Source: Acidobacteriota bacterium
Lineage (GTDB): Bacteria; Acidobacteriota; Terriglobia; Bryobacterales; Bryobacteraceae
Assembly (NCBI GenBank): GCA_014584705.1
Contig: JACTMJ010000020.1
Location: 1-64,000, forward strand
Direction of reading: 5' to 3'
DNA length: 64,000 nucleotides
Numbering within the stretch: the stretch's first letter is position 1; each line of letters opens with the position of its first letter. Positions 9,059 to 17,910 of the stretch are shown here, piece by piece. Both the position numbers and the translations under genes were made by a program. The notes under the pieces were generated by a model. That model did not search any database. It was given only the letters and a program-made list of their open reading frames with translations, and was not told where the DNA came from.

Positions 9059-9496
9059 ATGCGCGCTGTAATTCAGAGAGTTTCTTCGGCAAAAGTGGAG
9101 GTGGAGTCGGAAATCGCGGGGGAAGTGGGCCTGGGAATTCTTGTTCTGCTGGGCGTGGAGCGCGGGGACGGAGAGAAGAATGCGGACGCGATGCTCGACA
9201 AAGTGACGCATCTGCGCATCTTCCCGGACGACGCCGGGAAGATGAATCGTTCGCTGCGCGACGTCGGCGGAGCTTTGCTGGTGGTGTCGCAATTCACGCT
9301 GCTCGGCGATTGCCGCAAAGGGCGTCGCCCGTCGTTTGACCGGGCTGCCCCGCCGGAGGAAGCGCGCTCTCTCTATGAGTATTTCGTCCTCGGCGCGCGG
9401 GAGAGCGGCATCCCGACGGCAACGGGCGTCTTCCAGGCGCACATGCTGGTGAGCCTCGTGAACGACGGCCCGGTTACCCTGCTCATCGAAACCTGA
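9059..9496 (+). CDS. dtd: D-aminoacyl-tRNA deacylase
   Basis: A 145-residue DTD that hydrolyses D-amino acids (and glycine) mischarged on tRNA. It starts [16 protein letters not shown]. It carries [14 protein letters not shown] (the SQxxL active-site loop) and, near the end, [13 protein letters not shown] (the Gly-Pro motif that gives chiral proofreading). Length is standard. The start lies only 29 bases from the divergent GHMP kinase start. Confidence 0.96.
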   Translation: MRAVIQRVSSAKVEVESEIAGEVGLGILVLLGVERGDGEKNADAMLDKVTHLRIFPDDAGKMNRSLRDVGGALLVVSQFTLLGDCRKGRRPSFDRAAPPEEARSLYEYFVLGARESGIPTATGVFQAHMLVSLVNDGPVTLLIET

Positions 9497-9619
9497 CTTT
9501 CCGCGCGAACGCGCGCTCTTCGTTGCGATCGCTCCCCGGGAATCGGCGTCCGCGGCGGTTTCAACGGCAAGCGTTCCATTTGCCGCAACCGCGCCGATCG
9601 GATACCCTGAAACTGACCC

Positions 9620-10033
9620 ATGAGCGTGCTGAGCCGAATCGGAATTGCGATCGAGGAGGACCTCCTTGGCCGGTTCGACGAGCACATCGGCCGCCTGGGA
9701 TATGAGAACCGTTCCGAGGCGTTCCGGGATCTGGCGCGCGCCGCGCTCACCGAAGACACCGCCCGCAACGACGCGGAAAAGGCTGTGGGGTCGCTCACCC
9801 TGCTCTACGATCATCATGTCCCGCAGTTGAGCGGAAAATTGACAGAGATCCAGCATCAATCCGAAAGCAAGATTCTCTCCACCATGCACGTCCACATCAC
9901 GCACAGCCTGTGCCTCGAGGTGATCGTGCTGCGCGGCGCGGCTGGGGAGTTGCGCGCGCTCGCCGGCGCCTTGGGCAGTTTGCGCGGCGTGCGCCATTCG
10001 ACGCTGGTGATCGCGGCGGCGGGGGAACTCTAA
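9620..10033 (+). CDS. nikR: nickel-responsive regulator NikR
   Basis: A 137-residue regulator with an N-terminal ribbon-helix-helix (LSRIGIAIEEDLLGRFDEHI, then YENRSEAFRDLAR) and a C-terminal ACT-like nickel domain. The nickel ligands are visible: the histidine in EIQHQSES, the pair in HVHITHSLC and the cysteine just after it. NikR represses nickel uptake when nickel is plentiful. No nik transport, urease or hydrogenase gene is nearby, so its targets lie outside the window. Confidence 0.93.
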   Translation: MSVLSRIGIAIEEDLLGRFDEHIGRLGYENRSEAFRDLARAALTEDTARNDAEKAVGSLTLLYDHHVPQLSGKLTEIQHQSESKILSTMHVHITHSLCLEVIVLRGAAGELRALAGALGSLRGVRHSTLVIAAAGEL

Positions 10034-10080
10034 ACCATGCTACCCGCCCTCATTCCGGCCTTCGCGCGGAGCATGCTCCC

Positions 10081-10464
10081 ATGATCGTCGGCGTGGGCGT
10101 GGACCTCGCGGAAGTCGCCCGAATCCGCTCCTCGTTCGACCGATTCGGCCCGCGCTTCCGGGATCGAATCTTTACTCCGATTGAGATTGCCTATTGCGAG
10201 AGCAAGGCGAACAAGTACGAGCGCTACGCGGCCCGCTTTGCCGCCAAGGAAGCGGGAATGAAGGCAATCGGTACGGGGATGCGAAAAGGCGTTCGCTGGC
10301 TGGATTTTGAGGTGGTGAATCGCCCCACCGGAAAGCCCACGCTGCGCTTCCACGGGGTCGCCGCGGCGTATGCCGAACGGCTGGGCGCCGCCAACGTCGC
10401 CCTCTCCCTGACGCATACCAGCGAAACCGCCTTGGCGCACGTCATTCTCGAATCCGCGGCATAG
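10081..10464 (+). CDS. acpS: holo-[acyl-carrier-protein] synthase
   Basis: A 127-residue phosphopantetheinyl transferase that activates acyl carrier protein with CoA. It begins MIVGVGVDLAEVARI (Mg-binding D9) and has RFAAKEAGMKAIGTGMRKG (the conserved E and K) and the closing SLTHTSETALAHV. The ATG at 10081 matches the family start; the open frame continues into nikR. The gap to nikR is 47 bases. Confidence 0.95.
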   Translation: MIVGVGVDLAEVARIRSSFDRFGPRFRDRIFTPIEIAYCESKANKYERYAARFAAKEAGMKAIGTGMRKGVRWLDFEVVNRPTGKPTLRFHGVAAAYAERLGAANVALSLTHTSETALAHVILESAA

Positions 10465-10579
10465 CGGCGCGGGAACCACAATCGGGCCGTCTGCATTGGA
10501 GACACGGGCCGCGAAGCGCCGTAACGCGAAGCGCCGGAAGGTGGCGCGACGACACGCTCCGCGGCCCGCGCGTTCCCCG

Positions 10580-11737
10580 TCAGTTCACTTCCAGTTGTTC
10601 CCGGCTGGGCAGCGGCGGAAACTTCGCGTGCGGCTCGGTCTGATACCAATACACGACGGACGCGATATCGTCCTGCAACGGAAGATACTCGCCCGAGGAA
10701 TTCGCCTTCCATCCAAGCGCCTGAATGGTGACCTTCAGATCTTTCTTGAAGCGAACCGGATCCACGATATGCCAGCGGTACATGCCGAACCGCTGCTGGG
10801 ATGCGTAAACGCCGTCCGGGCGGATCACCTGGTGAAGGCCCGCGTAAGCCGTCGAGAACTCCTGATATTGCTTCGTGGCGCGATTCTCGAAGTTATACGA
10901 GCCGCAGAAGTAATCCTCCGTTCCGGTGCCCGCGATCGTGGGAAAGTCCGTGTCTCCGTCCATGTAGAATTTGATCTCGCCCTCTCCCCACCAACCGCGA
11001 TTGTGGACGCCCCATGCCATGTACGTGCCCACGTACTGGCCCGCGCCCTGGATGCCGTCCACCAGCGTGTAGACGGACTTGAACGGCAGCGGGTTCACGC
11101 GGCGGAACTGGGCGTGGAAGTATGCGGCGTCGGAGGGAACCTGGGTAAGGGTGTAGTCAATCTGGTAGTAAAGCACCATGTCCTTGTTATCGATGTTCTC
11201 CATGGTGATCCGCGCCTTCTTGCGGAAAGGCATTTGCCAGTAAGAGTTGAAGGCGCTCCCGGGGTTTACCGTGACGGCCAGGGAGTTCAACGGCGCGTAT
11301 TGCCCCCAACCCATGCCGAAGAAATCGCCCACCGGCACCTCTACCGACGGTTCCGTTTCGCCATCCCAATAGATGCGCAGAATCGAGCAGCGCCAGTTTC
11401 CCGTGGGTGTCATCCAGATATGCTGGATGGAACCGGGACCTTCTATCTCGCCGAGCGTGAACGTTGTTCCGCCCTTGATGAGGACGCTCGGGCTTACCTT
11501 CCATCCCTGCCCGAGATTCCGCGCCGCGTTCTTTCCTCTGCCCTCCGTCGCCATTCCCCCGCGACCTTTCTCGCCCGTAAAATTTTCCGGGCTGATCGAG
11601 CGGGTTTCCGCGTTCGAGAGACGGTAGAGATTATGCAAGCCGGTATCGAGGCCGTTAAACGGCTGGCTTTGCGCCAGCGCCGCCGAGGGCGCAAGACAAA
11701 TTGTCAGCGCCACGACAAGTAGGGAACAAAAGCGCAT
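10580..11737 (-). CDS. secreted DUF2961 / GH172 protein (copy 1)
   Basis: A 385-residue protein with a signal peptide (hydrophobic core CSLLVVALTICLAPSAALA) and a full DUF2961 domain: EGPGSIQHIWMT, RIYWDGETEPSVEVPVGDFF, FNSYWQMPFRKKARI, GIQGAGQYVGTYMAW, WGEGEIKFYMDGD and the acidic GTGTEDYF. DUF2961 is now GH172, which includes alpha-D-fructofuranosidases and exo-D-arabinofuranosidases; substrate cannot be read here. A clear paralogue lies at 40147. It is convergent with acpS and alone in its transcription unit. Confidence 0.87.
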   Translation of the reverse strand: MRFCSLLVVALTICLAPSAALAQSQPFNGLDTGLHNLYRLSNAETRSISPENFTGEKGRGGMATEGRGKNAARNLGQGWKVSPSVLIKGGTTFTLGEIEGPGSIQHIWMTPTGNWRCSILRIYWDGETEPSVEVPVGDFFGMGWGQYAPLNSLAVTVNPGSAFNSYWQMPFRKKARITMENIDNKDMVLYYQIDYTLTQVPSDAAYFHAQFRRVNPLPFKSVYTLVDGIQGAGQYVGTYMAWGVHNRGWWGEGEIKFYMDGDTDFPTIAGTGTEDYFCGSYNFENRATKQYQEFSTAYAGLHQVIRPDGVYASQQRFGMYRWHIVDPVRFKKDLKVTIQALGWKANSSGEYLPLQDDIASVVYWYQTEPHAKFPPLPSREQLEVN

Positions 11738-11828
11738 CGCAAGAATCTCCTCTTTGAATCACAAAAATTCGGATAAGAACGGTCGATTGTATCAAAATGC
11801 GGGCCGGCTTCCGAAGGCGGGAAGCCGA

Positions 11829-11868
11829 AGAAAAAAGCGGCGCGCCCGTGATTCCGGTGTGCGCCGCG
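11829..11868 (-). terminator. intrinsic terminator downstream of nrfHA
   Basis: Reading the minus strand, GCGGCGC pairs with GCGCCGC (7 bp, about 17 bases of loop) and is followed at once by TTTTTTCTTC. It lies 30 bases past the nrfA stop and closes the nrfHA unit. Confidence 0.8.
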
Positions 11869-11900
11869 TTGAGGTCTTCAATCTGAACTCCGCGGATCCG

Positions 11901-13349
11901 CTATCGGTTCGCGGCTGCGGCCACATTCGCGGACGCGGGGAAGGCCGCCGTCCGCAATCCCTTCACGCCGCGCAGAGCCACTTGCCCCTTGCGGCTGAAA
12001 TCGACGCTTTCCGTCAGGACGCGCATGGATTCCTGGGGCGCGTGGAAGCCCGTGGAGTTCTCCGCCTCGACGAAATCCAGGTAGAACTGCGCCTTGCGCT
12101 GGAAGTCCTGCGCAGCCGCCAGTTCCGCGTCGGAGGCACCGGCTTCTTTCGCGGCCTTGATATCGGCGATCAGCGCCATCAGCGCATCCATGGCGATGTT
12201 GCGCGCGTTGAAGAAGCGGGTCTGTATCTGCTCCACCCGGTCTTTCATTTCCTGTTCCGGGAAGTGGTGGCAGCCCTGGCAGGCACGATTGATGTTGAGC
12301 ATGGGGCTGCGGACCTGGTGGTCAGAAACCTTCATACCACCCTCCCGCCGATAGGGCATGTGGCAATCCGCGCACGCCACACCGCTGCGGGCATGAATGC
12401 CCTGGTTATACATTTCGAACTCCGGATGCTGCGCCTTCAGCACGGGCGCACCCGTTTCCTTGTGGTTCCAGTCCTTGAACTTGACCTCGTCATAGTAGGC
12501 GAGGATGTTATCCACCTTGATGCCCTTCAGCCAGGGATAGGTGAGGCGCTTCTCCGGACCTTTGAAGTAGTATTCGACGTGGCATTGCCCGCAAACGTAG
12601 GTCCGCATTTCCTGGGCGGACGCCATCGTGTTGACATCGTAGTTCTCAATGCCCTGGGTGGCCTTGTACGCGCGAATCCCCTCGATGAAGGCCGGACGCG
12701 TCACGCGGAGTTTCATTGAATCCGCCTGGTGGCAATCGATACAACTCACGGGATGATCGGCGAGTTTCGCGGCCTCCTGGTAAGGCATTGCATTCATCTT
12801 GTCGAAACCCTTCATAATGTCGCCGTCGCCGAGCTTCTTGTATATGTTGTAGGTAGAGGCGTGGCAGTTGAGACAAGTGCCGGGCTGATTGAATTCGGTC
12901 ACGCGGCGGGTATGCGCCTGATCGAAGAGCATATACGCATGCCCACGCTCCTCACGAAAATCGACGCTGAAGGCGTAACCGGCCCACATGGTCTTAAGCC
13001 GGGGATCTTCGTCGATCTTGCTCTGCGACATCACGACCTGGCCATCGGCATGGGGCGGGGCCAGGGGCATGGCCTCCGATCCGCCATAGCGGGTCCGCAC
13101 CATATCCACCGTGCGCTTATAGGAATCGTATTGAAGCGGGAAATTCTTGCCCCACTCCGCCGGGTCAGAGATATCGTCGGTAAGCTTGACCACCTCCGCA
13201 AAGGGCGTCCGCGCCTCCTGCTTTCGTTCGAAGATATTCACCAGCAGCGCCGCAACGCCCAACGTCACGAGCGCGCTCAGCACCATGGTGGTGATCAACA
13301 TCCGGTTCAAGCTGGGGCCTTCTCTCCGCTTTCCCTTGTCTTCACTCAT
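11901..13349 (-). CDS. nrfA: ammonia-forming cytochrome c nitrite reductase with CXXCH first heme
   Basis: A 482-residue pentaheme reductase that converts nitrite to ammonium in the periplasm using six electrons. One membrane anchor or uncleaved signal lies at residues 18-40. Hemes bind at C159LNCH, C203IDCH, C253GQCH, C326ADCH and C357QGCH. The Ca/catalytic context EERGHAYM, CGQCHVEYYF and AQHPEFEMYNQGIHA is intact. The first, catalytic heme site has CLNCH instead of the textbook CXXCK, so the lysine ligand is replaced by histidine. The start MSEDKGKRRE is chosen because GAGGA lies just upstream. nrfH precedes it by 71 bases. Confidence 0.94.
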   Translation of the reverse strand: MSEDKGKRREGPSLNRMLITTMVLSALVTLGVAALLVNIFERKQEARTPFAEVVKLTDDISDPAEWGKNFPLQYDSYKRTVDMVRTRYGGSEAMPLAPPHADGQVVMSQSKIDEDPRLKTMWAGYAFSVDFREERGHAYMLFDQAHTRRVTEFNQPGTCLNCHASTYNIYKKLGDGDIMKGFDKMNAMPYQEAAKLADHPVSCIDCHQADSMKLRVTRPAFIEGIRAYKATQGIENYDVNTMASAQEMRTYVCGQCHVEYYFKGPEKRLTYPWLKGIKVDNILAYYDEVKFKDWNHKETGAPVLKAQHPEFEMYNQGIHARSGVACADCHMPYRREGGMKVSDHQVRSPMLNINRACQGCHHFPEQEMKDRVEQIQTRFFNARNIAMDALMALIADIKAAKEAGASDAELAAAQDFQRKAQFYLDFVEAENSTGFHAPQESMRVLTESVDFSRKGQVALRGVKGLRTAAFPASANVAAAANR

Positions 13350-13420
13350 CGCCATTCCTCGCTGTGTGCAATCGTTCTCAAAATCGCTTATGCCTCGCGG
13401 CAATGTAGCCAAAATTCGAT

Positions 13421-13927
13421 CTACTTCGCGTGTCCCACCTGGTCATGGCAGGTGATGCAATCCACCCTCTTGCTGTCCACGCGCGTCGCCTGAATCCGTT
13501 CGGTAATCTCCGCGTGGCATTTTGAGCAAGCCTCGCGAGTGATCTCGAGATTCCGGCCGTGAATTTGAATGTTGTCCGGGAACCATCCGGTTGTGAACGC
13601 CAGAGAATGGAAGAATCCGTTCTGGGCTTTGGTCCAATACTTGGGCACGAACCCGGCTGGCGTGTGGCAATCGTTGCAAACCGCCACGCCGGCGTGGCTC
13701 CCCTTCATCCACCCGGCATACTGCTCGTTCATGACGTGGCAGTTGGCGCAAGCCGCCGGGTCGTTCGTCATATAGGACGCCCCTTGCGCGTAGACGAAAG
13801 TAAACACGCCCAAGCCGATCGCCAGCCCGGTGGCAAGGGCCAGAGACATCCACAGCATGGATGCGCCAACGACGCCCCGTTGGGATCCTTCAGCCCGTCG
13901 TGGTTGGTTGGTGACCAGTTCGTTCAT
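13421..13927 (-). CDS. nrfH: NapC/NirT-type tetraheme cytochrome, NrfA partner
   Basis: A 168-residue membrane-anchored tetraheme cytochrome that passes electrons from menaquinol to NrfA. One transmembrane helix (SLALATGLAIGLGVFTFVYA) is followed by four heme sites: ACANCHVM, VCNDCHTP, ACSKCHAE and DCITCHDQ. The order nrfH then nrfA in one unit is the standard NrfHA complex. The start codon follows GGAG with almost no spacer, so a somewhat later start is possible. Confidence 0.94.
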   Translation of the reverse strand: MNELVTNQPRRAEGSQRGVVGASMLWMSLALATGLAIGLGVFTFVYAQGASYMTNDPAACANCHVMNEQYAGWMKGSHAGVAVCNDCHTPAGFVPKYWTKAQNGFFHSLAFTTGWFPDNIQIHGRNLEITREACSKCHAEITERIQATRVDSKRVDCITCHDQVGHAK

Positions 13928-14008
13928 CTCCGCTATCCGTTGACCAATTTTTTCGAATTTCGGAAAATCAGCTTCCGTACTCTGATACTCTACTAGATTC
14001 TACATCAA

Positions 14009-14077
14009 GGTGATTTGGGCATGCACAACTTCGAGCACGTTTTCTCAACATAACGGCGAAAATAAGACCAAATCACC
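14009..14077. promoter_or_regulatory. 10-bp inverted repeat pair between nrfH and the porin
   Basis: GGTGATTTGG at 14009-14018 is repeated exactly, inverted, as CCAAATCACC at 14068-14077, with 49 bases between. It sits in the divergent region of nrfHA (minus) and the porin gene (plus), about 36 bases before the porin ATG. Two copies on opposite strands suit a regulator controlling both directions. I did not find a clean FNR or NsrR box. Confidence 0.5.
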
Positions 14078-14113
14078 CTTTTCCGCCGTAATCCCGAAGG
14101 GAAATCCGGCCGA

Positions 14114-15631
14114 ATGGAGAAATTGACGCGAATGTTATCACAAACCAGACTCCTCAAAGCGTGCTGCCGGAAGCCCGCGATCATCTGCATGTTTCTGATT
14201 CTGGGCCTGCAACCGGCGGGACTGACGCAACCCGCAAGTCCAGCCGCGGCGGGCGGCGCCTCTTCGATCGAAATCCATGGCAGCATCCGCTCCCGATTCG
14301 AGATGTGGGATTGGTTCGGAGGCACCAGTGAAAGCGCCTACGGCTACTCCGGCAATCTCGTTAGGCTGAGTTTTGCGCAGACGCGCCAGCACACGAACTG
14401 GAAGATCGAATTGGCCGCGCCGATCCTGCTCGGGTTACCCGATGACGCTCAGATTTCCGGGGTGAAGGGCCAACTCGGCCTGGGCGCTTCCTACTACGCG
14501 GCAAACGACCGGAACAAAAATGCCGCGATGATCTTCTCCAAGCAAGCCTATCTCGAGTTTCACCATCTGGGCGCTGGCCAGCAGCACGCCATCAAACTCG
14601 GGCGCTTCGAGTTTATCGACGGCACGGAGTTGACACCCAAGAATGCAACCCTGGCCGCTCTCAAGCGCACACGCGTTAACCAGCGTATTCTGGGCACATT
14701 TGGATGGAGCCATGTGGGGCGCAGCTTCGACGGCGCTCACTATAGCTGGAATGGCAAGACCAGCAATGTGATCGTGGTGGGAGCGACGCCCACGAGGGGC
14801 GTATTTCAGGTGGACGGTTGGGGATGGAACCGCGTGGCATTCGCATACGGAGCGTACTCCTATGGGTTCACCGCGAAGAAGAACGCTTCCGAAGTGCGCG
14901 TTTTCAGTATGTTTTACAGTGACTTCCGGGATGTCCTGAAGACCGACAACCGCCCTCTAGCAATCCGGCAGGCGGATGCGGAGAACATCAATATCACAAG
15001 TTTCGGCGGCCATTTTATTCACGCAGCGGAGACCCCCGGGGGCACGCTCGACTTGCTCGTCTGGGGTGTCGGACAAACGGGTTCCTGGGAACGGCTGGAT
15101 CATCGCGCGGGCGCCGTGGTGCTGGAGGCCGGCTTTCAGCCGAAGGGAATTCCGGCTCTCAAGCCATGGCTGCGAGCAGGCTACTCTCGCACGACGGGGG
15201 ACGACGACCCATCGGATGGCACTCATAACACCTTCTTCCAGTTGATGCCCACGCCGCGCCCCTATGCCAAGATGCCCTTTTATGACATGGTGAACAACGA
15301 GGATCGCTACGCGACGCTGACCCTTCGCCCCCATGCCAGGCTGAGCATCGTAAGCGAGATTCACGCCCTGCGGCTGACATCTCGGGGAGACCTCTGGTAC
15401 TCCGGCGGCGGCGTTTTTCAGCCCTGGACCTTCGGCTACGCCGGACGGGCAAGCAGCGGTGCGCGCGGTCTTGCCACTCTTGCGGATATCGGCGCGATTC
15501 TCACGCTCCACAAGCAGTTTTCGATTGAAGGCTATTACGGCTATGCCAATGGCAAGAGCGTGATGCGCTCCATCTATCCGGACGACAAGAATGGCGCATT
15601 CGGGTTCCTCGAAGCCAATTTTACTTTCTAA
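14114..15631 (+). CDS. outer-membrane beta-barrel porin, alginate-export-like
   Basis: A 505-residue protein with a signal peptide (hydrophobic run IICMFLILGLQPAGL) and an all-beta barrel. It opens with SSIEIHGSIRSRFEMWDW, continues in alternating strands with aromatic girdles, and ends EANFTF with the terminal Phe of outer-membrane proteins. This matches the alginate-export (AlgE/OprB-like) porin group, common in Acidobacteriota. Its place divergent from nrfHA across a shared inverted repeat suggests nitrite or nitrate entry to the periplasm, an inference from context only. Confidence 0.75.
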   Translation: MEKLTRMLSQTRLLKACCRKPAIICMFLILGLQPAGLTQPASPAAAGGASSIEIHGSIRSRFEMWDWFGGTSESAYGYSGNLVRLSFAQTRQHTNWKIELAAPILLGLPDDAQISGVKGQLGLGASYYAANDRNKNAAMIFSKQAYLEFHHLGAGQQHAIKLGRFEFIDGTELTPKNATLAALKRTRVNQRILGTFGWSHVGRSFDGAHYSWNGKTSNVIVVGATPTRGVFQVDGWGWNRVAFAYGAYSYGFTAKKNASEVRVFSMFYSDFRDVLKTDNRPLAIRQADAENINITSFGGHFIHAAETPGGTLDLLVWGVGQTGSWERLDHRAGAVVLEAGFQPKGIPALKPWLRAGYSRTTGDDDPSDGTHNTFFQLMPTPRPYAKMPFYDMVNNEDRYATLTLRPHARLSIVSEIHALRLTSRGDLWYSGGGVFQPWTFGYAGRASSGARGLATLADIGAILTLHKQFSIEGYYGYANGKSVMRSIYPDDKNGAFGFLEANFTF

Positions 15632-15691
15632 CGACGCTAGGCGTCGGACGGCGAAACCCGCGCCGGCGCCCCTTCGCGTTAGCCTTAGACA

Positions 15692-17719
15692 ATGGCAGAT
15701 GCTTACGGAGCAACCTTTGCCGCCGGGTGGCGGCTGCGATTCCGGATTGGAATCGTTCTAACGCTGGCGCTGGCGTTCACGGCGGGAGCGGTATTCGCGC
15801 AGCCCGCGCCAGAGGCGGAGTCTCCACGCATTGTCCAAGCCCTGTTCCCCCCAGACAATAGCTATACGGTCTACCTGATTTGGCCGGTTGGCATTGATCG
15901 CGTGGGCCTCCCCAGGATCGAAGTACGCCGACCAAAGGGAGCGGCGATTCTGCAAATCGACCCCGGCATTGATACGCCTTCTCTGCCGCCGATCTCCGAA
16001 TTGCGCGTCCGGCGCGCGTCCCGCTTTGCGAAGCATACCGAATGGCAACCGCTTTACGGGGAGCGCAAAAGCTACCCGGACGCTTTCCGCGGCATGCTTC
16101 TGCAATTGGCTCCGCGCCGCGGCACACTTCCCGTACTTGAGATTGAGCTGCGTGCCTACAATGAGGGCCTTGCCTGGCGCTTGCTGTTTCCGCAAGGCGA
16201 GGTCGCTAGCAGCATCCGGGTGAACGCGGAGACCACGGCCTACACGTTCCCCGAAGGCGCCACGGCGTGGAGCACGAATCGCGCCCAGGCTGAATATCAG
16301 CGCGTTCCCGTGGAGAAGATTCAGGAGGGCTGCGAACGCCCGTTGACGCTCGAGTTTCCCGACGGCGGGTTTGGGGCGCTCGCCGAAGCGGGACTCGACG
16401 ATTTCGCCCGCATGAAGTTCTCCCCCGCCCCGGCGGCCGATGGCAAGCCCCGCATCCGGGCGGTTCTCGATTCCGCATCAGAACTTCCCGTGCCTTCCGC
16501 CATGCCGTGGCGCGTGCTGCTGCTTGGCAACAGCGCCGGCCAGCTCTTGGAGCGGAACTACCTGCTGCTCAACCTGAACGAGGTATCGAAAATCGCGGAC
16601 CCTTCGTGGATCAAGCCCGGCAAGGTCATGCGGGAAGTCACGCTCTCGACGAAAGGCGGCAAGGCGCTGGTGGATTTCGCCGCTGAGCACCGCATCCAGT
16701 ACATCGAATACGACGCCGGCTGGTACGGCCACGAATACGATGACAAACAGGACGCCCGCACCGTCACGCCAGACCCCGACCGCACGAGCAAGGTCCCAAA
16801 CTGGGGAGGCTTGCAGCTTCAGGAAGTAATCGACTACGCGAGATCGAAAGGCGTGGGAGTGATTCTTTACGTCAACCGCCGGCACCTTGAACGGCAACTC
16901 GACGAGTTGCTGCCGCTCTACAAGAGTTGGGGCGTGGCAGGGTTAAAGTTCGGTTTCGTGAACGTGGGCAGCCAGCAATGCACGCGCTGGCTTCACGACG
17001 CAGTGCGCAAGGCGGCTGACCACCAGCTGATGGTGGACATCCACGATGAGTATCGCCCCACCGGGCTGAGCCGCACCTGGCCCAATCTGATGACACAGGA
17101 AGGCATCCTCGGCAATGAAGCGATGCCGGATGCCACGCACAACGTCACACTCCCCTTTACGCGGGGCCTGGCAGGAGCGGGCGACTACACGATCTGCTAC
17201 TACACGCCGCGCATTCGCACGACGCATCCGCACCAGTTGGCCCTCGCCGTGATCATGTACAGTCCATGGCAGTTCGTCTTCTGGTACGACCGGCCTTCCG
17301 ATTTTGAGAACGAGCCGGAGATGAAGTTCTTCGAACAGCTACCCACGGTTTGGGACGACACGCGCGTCGTCAAGGGCGAGATCGGCAAGTACATCAGCAT
17401 CGCCCGGCGCAAAGGCAACGAATGGTGGCTCGCGACGGCCAATAACACGGAAGCACGAACACTCGAAGTACCCCTAGGCTTTCTGGATGCGAAGCTGCGC
17501 TATGTGGTGGACCTGTACGAAGAGCCCGGCGCGCACAACACCCGTGCAAAGATGTCCCCACGAACGAAGGTGGCTGTGAGTTCGTGTCTCCTTGAAAGCA
17601 GAGAGCCGCTCCGGCTGTCGCTGCCCGCGAGCGGCGGACATGCCGCGGTCTTCCGTCCGGTGACCGCGGATGCAAGCGGCTTGCCGCAGCCCTGCGGGCA
17701 ACTTGGCAGAGGACGTTGA
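15692..17719 (+). CDS. glycoside hydrolase family 97
   Basis: A 675-residue secreted enzyme. Its signal peptide ends near VFAQPAP. It has an N-terminal beta-sandwich (residues 45-290, with AYTFPEGATAWSTNRAQAEY), a TIM barrel (ADPSWIKPGKVMREVTLS, YIEYDAGWYGHEYDD, MVDIHDEYRPTGLSRTWPN, LTQ-like MTQEGILGNEAMP) and a C-terminal beta domain. GH97 contains inverting alpha-glucosidases and retaining alpha-galactosidases. The strand that holds the retaining nucleophile Asp reads LKFGFVNVGSQQ, without Asp there, while acidic residues in HDEYRP and QEG remain, so an inverting alpha-glucosidase-type mechanism is favoured. It follows the porin gene by 60 bases. Confidence 0.85.
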   Translation: MADAYGATFAAGWRLRFRIGIVLTLALAFTAGAVFAQPAPEAESPRIVQALFPPDNSYTVYLIWPVGIDRVGLPRIEVRRPKGAAILQIDPGIDTPSLPPISELRVRRASRFAKHTEWQPLYGERKSYPDAFRGMLLQLAPRRGTLPVLEIELRAYNEGLAWRLLFPQGEVASSIRVNAETTAYTFPEGATAWSTNRAQAEYQRVPVEKIQEGCERPLTLEFPDGGFGALAEAGLDDFARMKFSPAPAADGKPRIRAVLDSASELPVPSAMPWRVLLLGNSAGQLLERNYLLLNLNEVSKIADPSWIKPGKVMREVTLSTKGGKALVDFAAEHRIQYIEYDAGWYGHEYDDKQDARTVTPDPDRTSKVPNWGGLQLQEVIDYARSKGVGVILYVNRRHLERQLDELLPLYKSWGVAGLKFGFVNVGSQQCTRWLHDAVRKAADHQLMVDIHDEYRPTGLSRTWPNLMTQEGILGNEAMPDATHNVTLPFTRGLAGAGDYTICYYTPRIRTTHPHQLALAVIMYSPWQFVFWYDRPSDFENEPEMKFFEQLPTVWDDTRVVKGEIGKYISIARRKGNEWWLATANNTEARTLEVPLGFLDAKLRYVVDLYEEPGAHNTRAKMSPRTKVAVSSCLLESREPLRLSLPASGGHAAVFRPVTADASGLPQPCGQLGRGR

Positions 17720-17844
17720 TTTCGCCAGGGCCGGAGGAGACCGTCGTTACTGGCACGGTCCGCGCGGAAACTCCCCATGGCGATTGTCTTTTGTTTCTGG
17801 GTGTCACATAGGCAATCCCGGCCGCACACTCAATCTAGTGTTTC

Positions 17845-17876
17845 TTGATAGACATTGGGATCTATTTCCTGATAGA
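17845..17876 (+). promoter_or_regulatory. TTGATAGA / TCTAT / TGATAGA element before the carbonic anhydrase
   Basis: TGATAGA occurs twice, 24 bases apart, with an inverted TCTAT between, forming the dyad ATAGA-N8-TCTAT at 17848-17865. It lies 35-65 bases upstream of the carbonic anhydrase ATG. TTGATA could also be a -35, but no good -10 sits at 17 bases. Confidence 0.35.
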
Positions 17877-17910
17877 GTGCATCTAAGCACATAAGGAGAG
17901 ACTATCGACC

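Noticed and set aside
9030-9092. Longer N-terminus of the GHMP kinase
   Set aside because: It would run over the start of the divergent dtd gene and precedes the family N-terminus; the ATG at 9029 aligns with plant glucuronokinase.
10490-10579. GCGAAGCGCCG repeated twice between acpS and the GH172 gene
   Set aside because: Two short imperfect copies in a convergent gap, without a T-run or dyad; likely chance in GC-rich DNA.
13928-14113. FNR or NsrR box controlling nrfH
   Set aside because: TTGAT occurs once (on the minus strand near 14005) without the matching ATCAA half at four bases; the 10-bp inverted repeat is better supported.
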